From the NCBI GenBank assembly GCA_021783235.1, contig JAJXUD010000035.1, positions 1 to 46,365 on the forward strand: a DNA stretch of 46,365 nucleotides, in the 5' to 3' direction. The notes under the pieces are model-generated. The model ran no database searches. It saw only the letters and a program-made list of their open reading frames with translations, and was not told the DNA's origin. Both the position numbers and the translations under genes were made by a program. The DNA comes from Myxococcales bacterium. Its GTDB lineage: Bacteria; Myxococcota; Myxococcia; Myxococcales; JAKAPL01. Positions 17,719 to 24,446 of this stretch are shown here, one piece after another (positions within the stretch are counted from its first letter, which is position 1; each line of letters opens with the position of its first letter).

Positions 17719-18557
17719 CGAGCGTCCTCCGCGCCGCCGCTCGCCGCCGGCTCGCCCCCGGCGGCGTCGGTTCGATGCTCGCAGCTGTCGCAGGGCAGCC
17801 GATGGACTTCATCGAAGGCCTGGGCGGCGCGCTCCTCGACGAGCTGGAACAGCCGCTCGTGCGACCCGAGCGGCTGCGCGAGCGCCACCTCGATCGACGG
17901 GTGCGCCGCGCGAAAGTGTGCCACCTGTGACTCGATTCTGGCCGTGAGCTCGCCCTCGAAGAGGAAGTAGGGCAGCACGATCACGCGCTCCGGAGCCGTC
18001 CGCGCGACCCATTCCAGCGACTCGGGAAGGCGCGGCTGGGTGATCCCGACGAAGCAGGGGACGACCCCCTCGAAGCCACGCTCCTCGGCGATCAGCCGGG
18101 CCATCTTGCAGAGGTCCCCGTTGGCGTCCGGGTCGGAGGAGCCTCGCCCGACCACGACGAGGACGGTCCGCGAGCGCGCCGTAGCCGCGCCCAGGCAAGC
18201 CGCGAGCCGGTCGGAGGCCGCCGCGGTCATGTGCGGGTGGACGCCGAGCGCGAGCGAGGCGCCGAGGGCCACTCCTGGAAACTCGCGGCGTGCGGACGCG
18301 ACGGCGCGCGCGACGTCGTCCTTCACGTGTCCCGCGGCGAAGAGGAAGAGCGGCACCACCGAGACCTGCTCGCACCGGCCGGCGAGCTCGCGCAGCGGCG
18401 TTTCGAAGAGGGGCGCGGCGAGTTCGATGTAGCCGTGCCTGACCTCGAGGCCACCGCGCGTGGCGGCGAAACGGGCGACCAGCCTCTCGAACTCCAGGTT
18501 GGCCCGTGCGTCGCGACTGCCGTGTCCGACGATCAATGTGGCGCGGTCCACCGCCAT
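17715..18557 (-). CDS. cbiX: Sirohydrochlorin cobaltochelatase, long CbiX form
   Basis: 280 aa, two chelatase repeats. The N-terminal half keeps both metal/proton-handling histidines, His12 in VGHGSRD and His77 in FAAGHVKDD. In the second half the equivalent positions read VGRGSSDPD and LFEGELT, so catalysis probably resides in the first half only. The tail carries CDSC followed by EHRTD, reminiscent of the CxxC Fe-S tail of long CbiX proteins. It inserts cobalt early. ATG overlaps the cobT stop as TGATG. Confidence 0.93.
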   Translation of the reverse strand: MAVDRATLIVGHGSRDARANLEFERLVARFAATRGGLEVRHGYIELAAPLFETPLRELAGRCEQVSVVPLFLFAAGHVKDDVARAVASARREFPGVALGASLALGVHPHMTAAASDRLAACLGAATARSRTVLVVVGRGSSDPDANGDLCKMARLIAEERGFEGVVPCFVGITQPRLPESLEWVARTAPERVIVLPYFLFEGELTARIESQVAHFRAAHPSIEVALAQPLGSHERLFQLVEERAAQAFDEVHRLPCDSCEHRTDAAGGEPAASGGAEDAR

Positions 18558-19612
18558 CAGGCCCCCGAGTCGCTCACGCCGGCCGACTCGAACGTCGCCA
18601 TCTCGCGAAGGACCCGCAGCGATGCCTCGACCAGGCCCATCGCCAGCGCGGCACCCGTGCCCTCGCCGAGCCGCATCTCGAGATCGAACAACGGCCGCGC
18701 ACCGATCGCCTCGAGGACCAATCGGTGGCCCGCCTCGACGGAGCGGTGAGAGGCGATGAATGAGCCGGCCGCGGCCGGGGCGATGCGTGCCGCGACTAGC
18801 GCCGCGGCGCTGGCGATGAAACCGTCCATCACGACCGGCACCCGACGTGCCGCTCCCCCGAGCGCGACGCCGGCGAGGCCCGCGATCTCGAAGCCGCCCA
18901 GCTTGACGAGGACATCGAGGCCGTCGGTCGGGTCGGGCCGGTTCGCTTCGAGCGCCCGCCTGACCACCCCGACCTTTCGCCGATGGGTCACCTCGTCGAC
19001 GCCCGTGCCGTGGCCCGTGACCTCTTCGGGCGAGGCGCCGGTGCACGCGGCGGTGATCGCGCTCGCGGCCGTCGTGTTGGCGATTCCCATGTCGCCGAGC
19101 CCGATCAGTCCAACCCCGGCGTCGGCGAGCTCCCCCGCGACGCCGATCCCGACCTCCAGGGCCCGGAGGGTCTCCTCGAGCGTCATGGCGGGGCCGCGGG
19201 TGAAGTTCCGGGTGCCGGGGCCGACGCGCACCGAGCGGACGTCCGGGTGCGAGAGCGGCGCCTTCACGCCCATGTCCACCACGACCAGCCGGGCGCCGGC
19301 GTGGCCCGCGAGGGCGTTGATGGCGGCCCCTCCGCGCGCGAAGTTGAGCACCATCTGCGCGGTCACCTCCTGGGGAAAGGCGCTCACGCCCTCCGAAGCG
19401 ACACCGTGGTCGCCCGCCATCACGACGATCGCCTTGGCCGGCAGCTCCGGGATCGTGGTTCCGCGAATGGCGCAGAACGAACAGGCGAGATCCTCGAGGC
19501 GCCCGAGGCTCCCGCGCGGCTTCGTCTTCTGGTCCAGCCGCCGCTGCACCTCGGCGTGGACCGCGGGGTCTGGAGGAGCGATGCGAGCGCACGTCGTCTG
19601 GAGCAACGTCAT
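18557..19612 (-). CDS. cobT: Nicotinate-nucleotide--dimethylbenzimidazole phosphoribosyltransferase
   Basis: 351 aa, usual length. It transfers ribose phosphate to dimethylbenzimidazole to make alpha-ribazole phosphate. The catalytic glutamate is Glu317 in RLGEGTGAALA; KPRGSLGRLE near residue 31-40, MAGDHGVASEGVSAFPQEVT and GDMGIANTTAASA are hallmark blocks. ATG overlaps the cbiO stop as ATGA. It joins with bluB, cobC and cobS in lower-ligand assembly. Confidence 0.96.
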   Translation of the reverse strand: MTLLQTTCARIAPPDPAVHAEVQRRLDQKTKPRGSLGRLEDLACSFCAIRGTTIPELPAKAIVVMAGDHGVASEGVSAFPQEVTAQMVLNFARGGAAINALAGHAGARLVVVDMGVKAPLSHPDVRSVRVGPGTRNFTRGPAMTLEETLRALEVGIGVAGELADAGVGLIGLGDMGIANTTAASAITAACTGASPEEVTGHGTGVDEVTHRRKVGVVRRALEANRPDPTDGLDVLVKLGGFEIAGLAGVALGGAARRVPVVMDGFIASAAALVAARIAPAAAGSFIASHRSVEAGHRLVLEAIGARPLFDLEMRLGEGTGAALAMGLVEASLRVLREMATFESAGVSDSGA

Positions 19613-20409
19613 GAGAGCCTCCCTGCGGGTTGGAGCGAGTGGTCGAGCGGTCGAACCGAGGCTGGCGGGCCGCCGCGGGGCGCCGGTGCGCGGACCCGGG
19701 CGGCCGCGAGCGACGCCGTCTGGCCGAACACCTCGTCCGGCGGGCCGTCGGCGAGGATGCGACCCTCGCCGAGCAGGACCAGCCGGTCGGCGAAGAGGGG
19801 GACGAGGTCGACCGCGTGGGTCGCGGCGACGACGGCCACGCCCTCGGGCTCGGCCAGGTCCCGGAGCAGGTCGACGAACGCCAGCTCGCCGACTGGGTCG
19901 AGCCCGGCGGTCGGCTCGTCGAGCAGCAGCAGAGCCGGCCGCATCGCGAGGACACCGGCGAGGCAGGCGCGCTTCCGTTCGCCGAAGCTGAGCGTCTCGA
20001 TTCGCCGACCACCGAGATGGGCGATCCCGGCGCAGCGGAGCGCGGCCCGCGCCCGGAGGCCGGCCTCCTCGGGCGACAACCCCTGATTCCGCGGGCCGGT
20101 GAGGACGTCCGTGAGGACGGTCGCGCCGAAGAGCTGATCGTCCGGGTTCTGGAAGACGAGGCCGGCGCCGGCCCGCACGGCCTCGGCCGCCGAGCCGCCA
20201 ATGGGATGCCCGAAGACATGGACGCCACCGCGCGGTGCGGGCAAGAGACCGATGCTGGTCTTGAGAAGGGCGGTCTTTCCCGTACCGTTTCCGCCGATCA
20301 CGGCCACTCGCTCACCGGGCCACACCTCGAGCTGGACATCGGTCAACGCGGCGGGGGCGTTCGGGTAGCCGAGACGCTCCAAGCCGAGTTGGAGAGCCAG
20401 CGTCGTCAC
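19609..20409 (-). CDS. cbiO: Cobalt ECF transporter ATPase (CbiO)
   Basis: 266 aa if the GTG at 20409, which overlaps the cbiQ stop as GTGA, is used; a second GTG at 20421 would add four residues. ABC ATPase with Walker A GGNGTGKT, Q-loop VFQNPDDQLFGATV, signature LSFGERKR (the canonical LSGGQ is changed) and Walker B LLLLDEPTAGLDP. The NPDDQ block is typical of ECF ATPases. It powers CbiMNQ cobalt uptake. Confidence 0.93.
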   Translation of the reverse strand: MTTLALQLGLERLGYPNAPAALTDVQLEVWPGERVAVIGGNGTGKTALLKTSIGLLPAPRGGVHVFGHPIGGSAAEAVRAGAGLVFQNPDDQLFGATVLTDVLTGPRNQGLSPEEAGLRARAALRCAGIAHLGGRRIETLSFGERKRACLAGVLAMRPALLLLDEPTAGLDPVGELAFVDLLRDLAEPEGVAVVAATHAVDLVPLFADRLVLLGEGRILADGPPDEVFGQTASLAAARVRAPAPRGGPPASVRPLDHSLQPAGRLS

Positions 20410-21158
20410 CTCGAGCCCCACGAGAGCGCCGCGCTCGCCGAGATCACGGCCATCGCCGCCGCCGCGAGGACTCCGTCGGCCACGCCGGGCGGGACCGGCT
20501 CCGGCAGCCAGATCCGGCCCTGGTCTCCTCGCAGCAGCATGGCTTCGGAGGTCGCGGCGGCCTGATCGATCGCACGGCAAGCGACCGACCCCATGAGCAC
20601 CCCCATCGCGGCGAGGCTCCGTCGCATCCCCTCGTATCCGAGGCGGAGCACTTGGGCCGCCCGGACGGTCTCTGCGTTCTCGCGCAGCACGTGCTGGTAG
20701 CGGCTCGCGAGCGCGACGATCTCGAGCAGGTGACGTGGCAGCCGAAGCCAGGCGAATGCGCCGAGCAGCTGATCGAGCTCCACGCGCGAGAGCAGCCACA
20801 GGCCCACGAGGCTCGCGCCCGAGATGCGGCAGAGGAGCAGCTCGGCTTGGGCCAGCGCCTCCCGCGAGAAGGTGAGCTGGTGTCCCAGGCTGATCGAGGA
20901 CGGCCCTGGGGCCCCCCGTGAGACCAGGATCCGTAGAACCGCGGCGCCGACGCCGAGGACGAGCGGGTGAGCGACGCCGTGGACGAGGACGCGCGGCCGC
21001 ACGCCGGAGGCGAGCAGGTGAATCGCCGCGGCGGCGGCGATCGCCAGCGACGTCGCGGGCCGCGGCGAGCCCAGGGCAACGCCGAGGGCGGAGAACGCGA
21101 TCAGGAGCGCGACGCGAGCTTCGCTCCGCGCCGCGGGCCGGTCCACCTCAGCGGGCAT
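20406..21158 (-). CDS. cbiQ: Cobalt ECF transporter transmembrane protein (CbiQ)
   Basis: 250 aa polytopic membrane protein. The cytoplasmic coupling region is visible as LRLPRHLLEIVALASRYQ and ETVRAAQVLRLGYEG near residues 135-175, matching the paired alanine-arginine motifs of ECF T-components. The chosen ATG 21158 lies 11 bases inside the end of cbiN; an upstream GTG at 21185 is possible. Confidence 0.9.
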   Translation of the reverse strand: MPAEVDRPAARSEARVALLIAFSALGVALGSPRPATSLAIAAAAAIHLLASGVRPRVLVHGVAHPLVLGVGAAVLRILVSRGAPGPSSISLGHQLTFSREALAQAELLLCRISGASLVGLWLLSRVELDQLLGAFAWLRLPRHLLEIVALASRYQHVLRENAETVRAAQVLRLGYEGMRRSLAAMGVLMGSVACRAIDQAAATSEAMLLRGDQGRIWLPEPVPPGVADGVLAAAAMAVISASAALSWGSR

Positions 21159-21429
21159 CGTCGCGTTCCCCCGTCGGGTCCCCATCGACGGATTCGACGA
21201 CGATCATGCGAAGGCAGTAGCCGAACACCGCTCCACCGAGGATGCCGGCCCACAGGAATGCGAAGAGCGCCAGATCGCCGTGGCTGGTGTCGAGGAGAGG
21301 CCGCCAGGGCGCGCGCCCGGCATCCCTCGCGATTCGCTCCACCACCGTCTCGTCCACGCCCCGCCACCCGGTGGCGGCCGGTGAGCCGGCCGACAGCAGC
21401 GCGACCACGGCCATGCCGGGGAAGGTCAA
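21148..21429 (-). CDS. cbiN: CbiN-like cobalt transporter small component (PDGLE/CbiN type)
   Basis: About 93 aa from TTG 21429, whose TTGA overlaps the cbiM stop; ATG 21414 would give 88 aa. Order is: short hydrophobic N-terminus, an external loop with GWRGVDETVVERIARDAGR, then HGDLALFAFLWAGILGGAVFGYCL as a C-terminal membrane helix. This matches small CbiN-type subunits that assist CbiM. Very short and easily missed by gene finders. Confidence 0.82.
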   Translation of the reverse strand: MTFPGMAVVALLSAGSPAATGWRGVDETVVERIARDAGRAPWRPLLDTSHGDLALFAFLWAGILGGAVFGYCLRMIVVESVDGDPTGERDDAR

Positions 21430-22214
21430 GGGAGAGCCCCGGTGAGCAGCGGGCGCGCGCCCAGCCGCGCGAGCAGTTCGGGGCGCCGCCGCGCGAGAAA
21501 GGTGACCGCGCCAGCGGAGAGGAACCCTTCGAGGATCGCGAGCGGGAGCTGGGTCGGCACGAACGCCAGCGCGACCGCGACGAACATCGCGCCGAGGGAG
21601 CGAGCGCCGTGAAAGGCCGTGGCGATCTCGAATGACGTCATCGCGTAGGTGGCCCAGTCGGCGAGCAGCCCGACCGCGAACGCGGCGCCCCAGAGCGGCG
21701 CGCCCAGCCTGCGCAACAGGCGGAAGACAAGGTGCCCCACGAACGCTCCCACGATCCCCATCGACAGCACGTTGGCGCCGAGCGTCGTGAAGCCACCGTG
21801 GGCGAGGAACGTCGCCTGGAGCAGCAACGCGACGACGGTGACGAGGATCGTCATCCACGGGCCGATGATGATGGCCGCGAAGCCGGTTCCGCACGGGTGC
21901 GAGCACGTTCCGGCGGTCGGAACGGGCACGGGCATGCACGACATGACGAAGACCGCCGCCGCGACCATGGCGACGAGAGGCTTGTGGACGGCGTTGCGGC
22001 GCGCGCGCTGGCCGAAGAGGTGGAGCGCGACCGCCACGAAGGGAATGGCGAGAGCGGTCCAGAGCGCCGCCCAGTCGAGCGGGAGGATGCCCTCCGCGAG
22101 GTGCATCGCGAGCGCCTCGCGCGGGACGAGCAGCAGGGCGAGCGCCATCAGGGCCGCGAGCCAGCGCGCCCGCTCGAGGCCGATGGCATCCGTGGTCGGG
22201 GACGGCGTCCTCAT
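21426..22214 (-). CDS. cbiM: Cobalt ECF transporter substrate-capture protein (CbiM)
   Basis: 262 aa. A leading hydrophobic segment ends REALAMHLAEGILP; cleavage before the Met-His would expose the N-terminal Met-His used for Co2+ chelation in CbiM/NikM. CSHPCGTGFAAIIIGPW and FLAHGGFTTLGAN are family blocks in the membrane core. ATG overlaps the upstream radical SAM stop as ATGA. Confidence 0.95.
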   Translation of the reverse strand: MRTPSPTTDAIGLERARWLAALMALALLLVPREALAMHLAEGILPLDWAALWTALAIPFVAVALHLFGQRARRNAVHKPLVAMVAAAVFVMSCMPVPVPTAGTCSHPCGTGFAAIIIGPWMTILVTVVALLLQATFLAHGGFTTLGANVLSMGIVGAFVGHLVFRLLRRLGAPLWGAAFAVGLLADWATYAMTSFEIATAFHGARSLGAMFVAVALAFVPTQLPLAILEGFLSAGAVTFLARRRPELLARLGARPLLTGALP

Positions 22215-23608
22215 GCGAGCGTCAGCGTGGTCGCCAGGCCGTCGTCCCATCCGTCCCACAGGAACGCGTCCTCGTTGCCCTCGGCGATCTGGCGGAAGGC
22301 GTACCGCACCTGCTCCTCGTAGAGCTCGCAGAAAGCCCCAGGCCTTTCGAGCGCCCCCGCGGCCGCGTGCGCCTCCGCCGGGCAGGGCGCTCCGCAGTAG
22401 TTTCGGATCGAGCAGCTCGAGCAGGGGTCGATCCGGTCCACGGTCCGCCCCGTCACCCGCGCGAAGGCAGGGGATTCGAGCGCGCGCGCGACGCCGTCCG
22501 AGAAGAGATTGCCTCCGCAGAATTCCGGCAACCCCAGGAACTCGCTGCACGGGTAGATGTCGCCCGCGGCGGACAGCGCGAAGAAGCAGCGGCCCGCTCC
22601 ACAGGGCGAGATGTCGCACATGAGGCGGCGGGCCGTCGGAGCGACGATGGCGAGCAGGGTGTTCGCGAAGTTCGCCACGACGAGCTTGCGACCGGTTTCG
22701 CGGTAGAGCTCGAGGCTGCGGTCGAGCGCCTCGATGAATCGGGGGGCGAGCTCGTGGTCGGCGGGCTTGAGCTCGCGGCCGCCTGGCTGCGTGCAGCGGA
22801 CGGGGTTGAGCATGCAGGTGGGGATCTCGAGCGCGTGGAAGCGCTCCACGATGCGCGGCAACGCCTGGAGGTTCTGCGTGGTCACGGTGCAGATGACGCT
22901 GTGCGCGGGGTAGCCGCGCAGCAGCTCCAACGCACGCCGGACCTTCGCCGAGACGCCGTGGCCCGCCCAGTCTCTCCTCGTCCGGTCCGCGACTTCGTCC
23001 ACGTCGCCGTCGAGCGACAGCCCGACGCTGATTCCCCGAGACGTGAGGAACTCCACCGCCGCCTCGTCCAGGAGCGTGCCGTTCGTCTGGACGGCGAAGC
23101 GGAAGTCGGAGCGGAAGGCGTCGATGGCAGCGAAGATCGCATCGCGGTTGATCATCGGCTCTGCGCCATGGAAGACGATCTGCGGCAAGGCCTCCGCCGG
23201 CAAGGTCCGCGCGAAGTGTTCCCGGAGCGCCCCGAGCGCCTCGAGGAGCTGCGACGACGACATCTCCACGCCCTTCTTGCGCGCGCCGGCGGGCAGGTAG
23301 CAGTAGCCGCAATCGAGGTTGCAGCGCTCGGTGGGGTTGAAATAGACGGCCGACGGCCGGCTCCCGAACCGCAGCATGCGCATCTCCGCGCCCATCGCCT
23401 CACGCCGCTCCCGATACCTCTGGAGCAGGCTGCCCTCGGTGGCGGCAGCGCCGAGCTCGTCCTTGCGCACGAGCGCCCAGAACGCGGTCTCGGGCTCGAC
23501 CAGGGCGAGGTGCGTCGGATGCCCGATGTCGATCGGAGCGAGGGTGGGGCCGTTGCCCAGGTTGAAGTGCAGACCCCGCGAAGACGCAGCCGCGATTTCA
23601 AATGACAT
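22211..23608 (-). CDS. Peptide-modifying radical SAM/SPASM enzyme, CbpB-like
   Basis: 465 aa. The radical SAM cluster motif CNLDCGYC gives Cys96, Cys100 and Cys103. A SPASM region follows near residues 320-415 with CDISPCGAGRC, IYPCSEFLGLPEFCGGN and CSSCSIRNYCGAPC, as in enzymes that modify ribosomal peptides with auxiliary Fe-S clusters. About 90 residues precede the core. It lies downstream of a 61-aa peptide gene and directly before cbiM, matching, as far as I recall, the family called CbpB (cobalt-associated peptide system). A good ribosome site GAGGTGA precedes ATG 23608. Confidence 0.85.
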   Translation of the reverse strand: MSFEIAAASSRGLHFNLGNGPTLAPIDIGHPTHLALVEPETAFWALVRKDELGAAATEGSLLQRYRERREAMGAEMRMLRFGSRPSAVYFNPTERCNLDCGYCYLPAGARKKGVEMSSSQLLEALGALREHFARTLPAEALPQIVFHGAEPMINRDAIFAAIDAFRSDFRFAVQTNGTLLDEAAVEFLTSRGISVGLSLDGDVDEVADRTRRDWAGHGVSAKVRRALELLRGYPAHSVICTVTTQNLQALPRIVERFHALEIPTCMLNPVRCTQPGGRELKPADHELAPRFIEALDRSLELYRETGRKLVVANFANTLLAIVAPTARRLMCDISPCGAGRCFFALSAAGDIYPCSEFLGLPEFCGGNLFSDGVARALESPAFARVTGRTVDRIDPCSSCSIRNYCGAPCPAEAHAAAGALERPGAFCELYEEQVRYAFRQIAEGNEDAFLWDGWDDGLATTLTLA

Positions 23609-23665
23609 GACTCACCTCAGGCGGCCGCACCGAGGGCGCGACCGGTATGGGTCGAGCGACACTTT

Positions 23666-23680
23666 CCGCTCAGGGAGCGG
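23666..23680 (-). other. Small hairpin between peptide and radical SAM genes
   Basis: CCGCTC/GAGCGG arms of 6 bp with a 3-base loop in the 84-base gap between the peptide stop and the enzyme start. No U-tract follows. Such a structure could lower expression of the enzyme relative to its peptide substrate, as often arranged in peptide-modification operons; this is inference. Confidence 0.4.
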
Positions 23681-23692
23681 GGGGAATTGAGA

Positions 23693-23878
23693 TCAGCGAA
23701 CGATCGCGGCCGCGGGGACCGCAGGGCGTTCCGCTTCGGCCTCGAGCAGGACGTAGTGCGACAGCCCCGTCCCGGCGGCGACGCCCGACTTCCGATACCC
23801 GATCACGCGGTTCGCGTCCGCGGGCCGCTTCGCCTCCGGGCTGCCGTGGCGCTGGTCCATCCGTTGCCGAGTCGGCAT
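23693..23878 (-). CDS. Modified-peptide precursor, CbpA-like
   Basis: 61 aa from ATG 23878 (an adjacent ATG at 23881 would add one Met). AGAGGAG upstream is 6 bases from the second ATG, favouring it. The N-terminal half is charged and polar like a leader; the middle has GYRKSGVAAGTGLSHYVLLE (residues about 27-46), followed by an Ala/Pro-rich tail. There is no cysteine. It is the first gene after the cobalamin riboswitch, directly ahead of the radical SAM/SPASM enzyme, which is why I read it as that enzyme's substrate. The match to the CbpA family is from memory. Confidence 0.8.
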   Translation of the reverse strand: MPTRQRMDQRHGSPEAKRPADANRVIGYRKSGVAAGTGLSHYVLLEAEAERPAVPAAAIVR

Positions 23879-23951
23879 CATGCGCTCCTCTGGTGACAGG
23901 GAATGACTCCCTGAGTGGGGGTTCTACTTCCGTGAGCTGCGGTGGAGAGAG

Positions 23952-23989
23952 GGCGCCGCGCGCTCGTGGCGCGGGAGACGCCACGGCGC
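23952..23989 (-). other. Strong GC hairpin in the operon leader
   Basis: Nested arms GCGCCG/CGGCGC (23952-23957 with 23984-23989) and CGTGGCG/CGCCACG (23965-23971 with 23979-23985, sharing end bases so not both fully paired) form a stable stem between the riboswitch and the peptide gene. No U-run is visible. It may belong to the riboswitch expression platform or shield the downstream ribosome site. The rest of the stretch 23882-24110 holds no gene that I can support. Confidence 0.4.
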
Positions 23990-24109
23990 ACGCACTCGGC
24001 TGGCGGGAACCAGCGACCCGGTGGCGCTGCTGCGGCGCAATGTGTGAGGGCCCCCCCGGGCGTTCGCCGCACCCGACGGGCCGCAAGCCTGAGGCATGCG
24101 ACTCCAACT

Positions 24110-24290
24110 CCGGGTAGGTCTCCTGGCTCGTGGGTTCGGAAGGTCTCTTCGACCTTCTGCGCCGCCTCGACCTTCCCCGGTTCGCACCGAGTGGCATCTC
24201 GAGACGGCTTCCCACTTACAGTGGCGGGACCGCGCCGGCTTCACACCGGCTTCCCTGTTATGCCCCGTGGGGCACCCGAAGCGATTTGAG
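24110..24290 (-). ncRNA. Cobalamin riboswitch
   Basis: Read on the minus strand, the leader contains the conserved blocks of the B12 element in order: GGTGCC near 24276, ACAGGGAAGCCGGTG, GCGGTCCCGCCACTGTAA, GGGAAGCC, ATGCCACT, and the B12 box AGCCAGGAGACCTACC at 24113-24128. It lies about 230 bases upstream of the first gene of the 27-gene cobalamin/cobalt operon and should lower its expression when adenosylcobalamin is plentiful. Confidence 0.97.
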
Positions 24291-24300
24291 TTGTAGCTCG

Positions 24301-24329
24301 CTCGTACCCCATCCGAACGCTGGCGTCAA
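24301..24329 (-). promoter_or_regulatory. Promoter of the cobalamin operon
   Basis: On the minus strand TTGACG (24329-24324) is separated by 17 bases from TACGAG (24306-24301). The -35 is near consensus, the -10 is weaker. The predicted start of transcription falls about 24294, immediately before the riboswitch. Confidence 0.5.
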
Positions 24330-24405
24330 GAACTGCTGGCGCAACCCGATCCGTCGCGCGGGGCCCAAGGCCTTCGCTCGTCGGGGATGAACTGGAGGGG
24401 CCCCG

Positions 24406-24435
24406 TTGCAGGGGAGTGCCGGCGCGCGCTACATC
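24406..24435 (+). promoter_or_regulatory. Promoter of the P-type ATPase gene
   Basis: TTGCAG (24406-24411), 18-base spacer, TACATC (24430-24435). The ATG at 24447 follows only 11 bases after the -10, so the mRNA would have a leader of a few bases. This excludes the upstream in-frame ATG at 24387 as start if the promoter is real. Confidence 0.5.
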
Positions 24436-24446
24436 CCTTGTCCTCC

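Noticed and set aside
23647-24390. Plus-strand open frames across the riboswitch leader
   Set aside because: No ribosome sites, composition typical of shadows, and the sequence is explained by the minus-strand riboswitch.
24387-24446. Upstream ATG start for the P-type ATPase
   Set aside because: It precedes a good promoter (24406-24435), has no ribosome site, and the added residues are not family-like.
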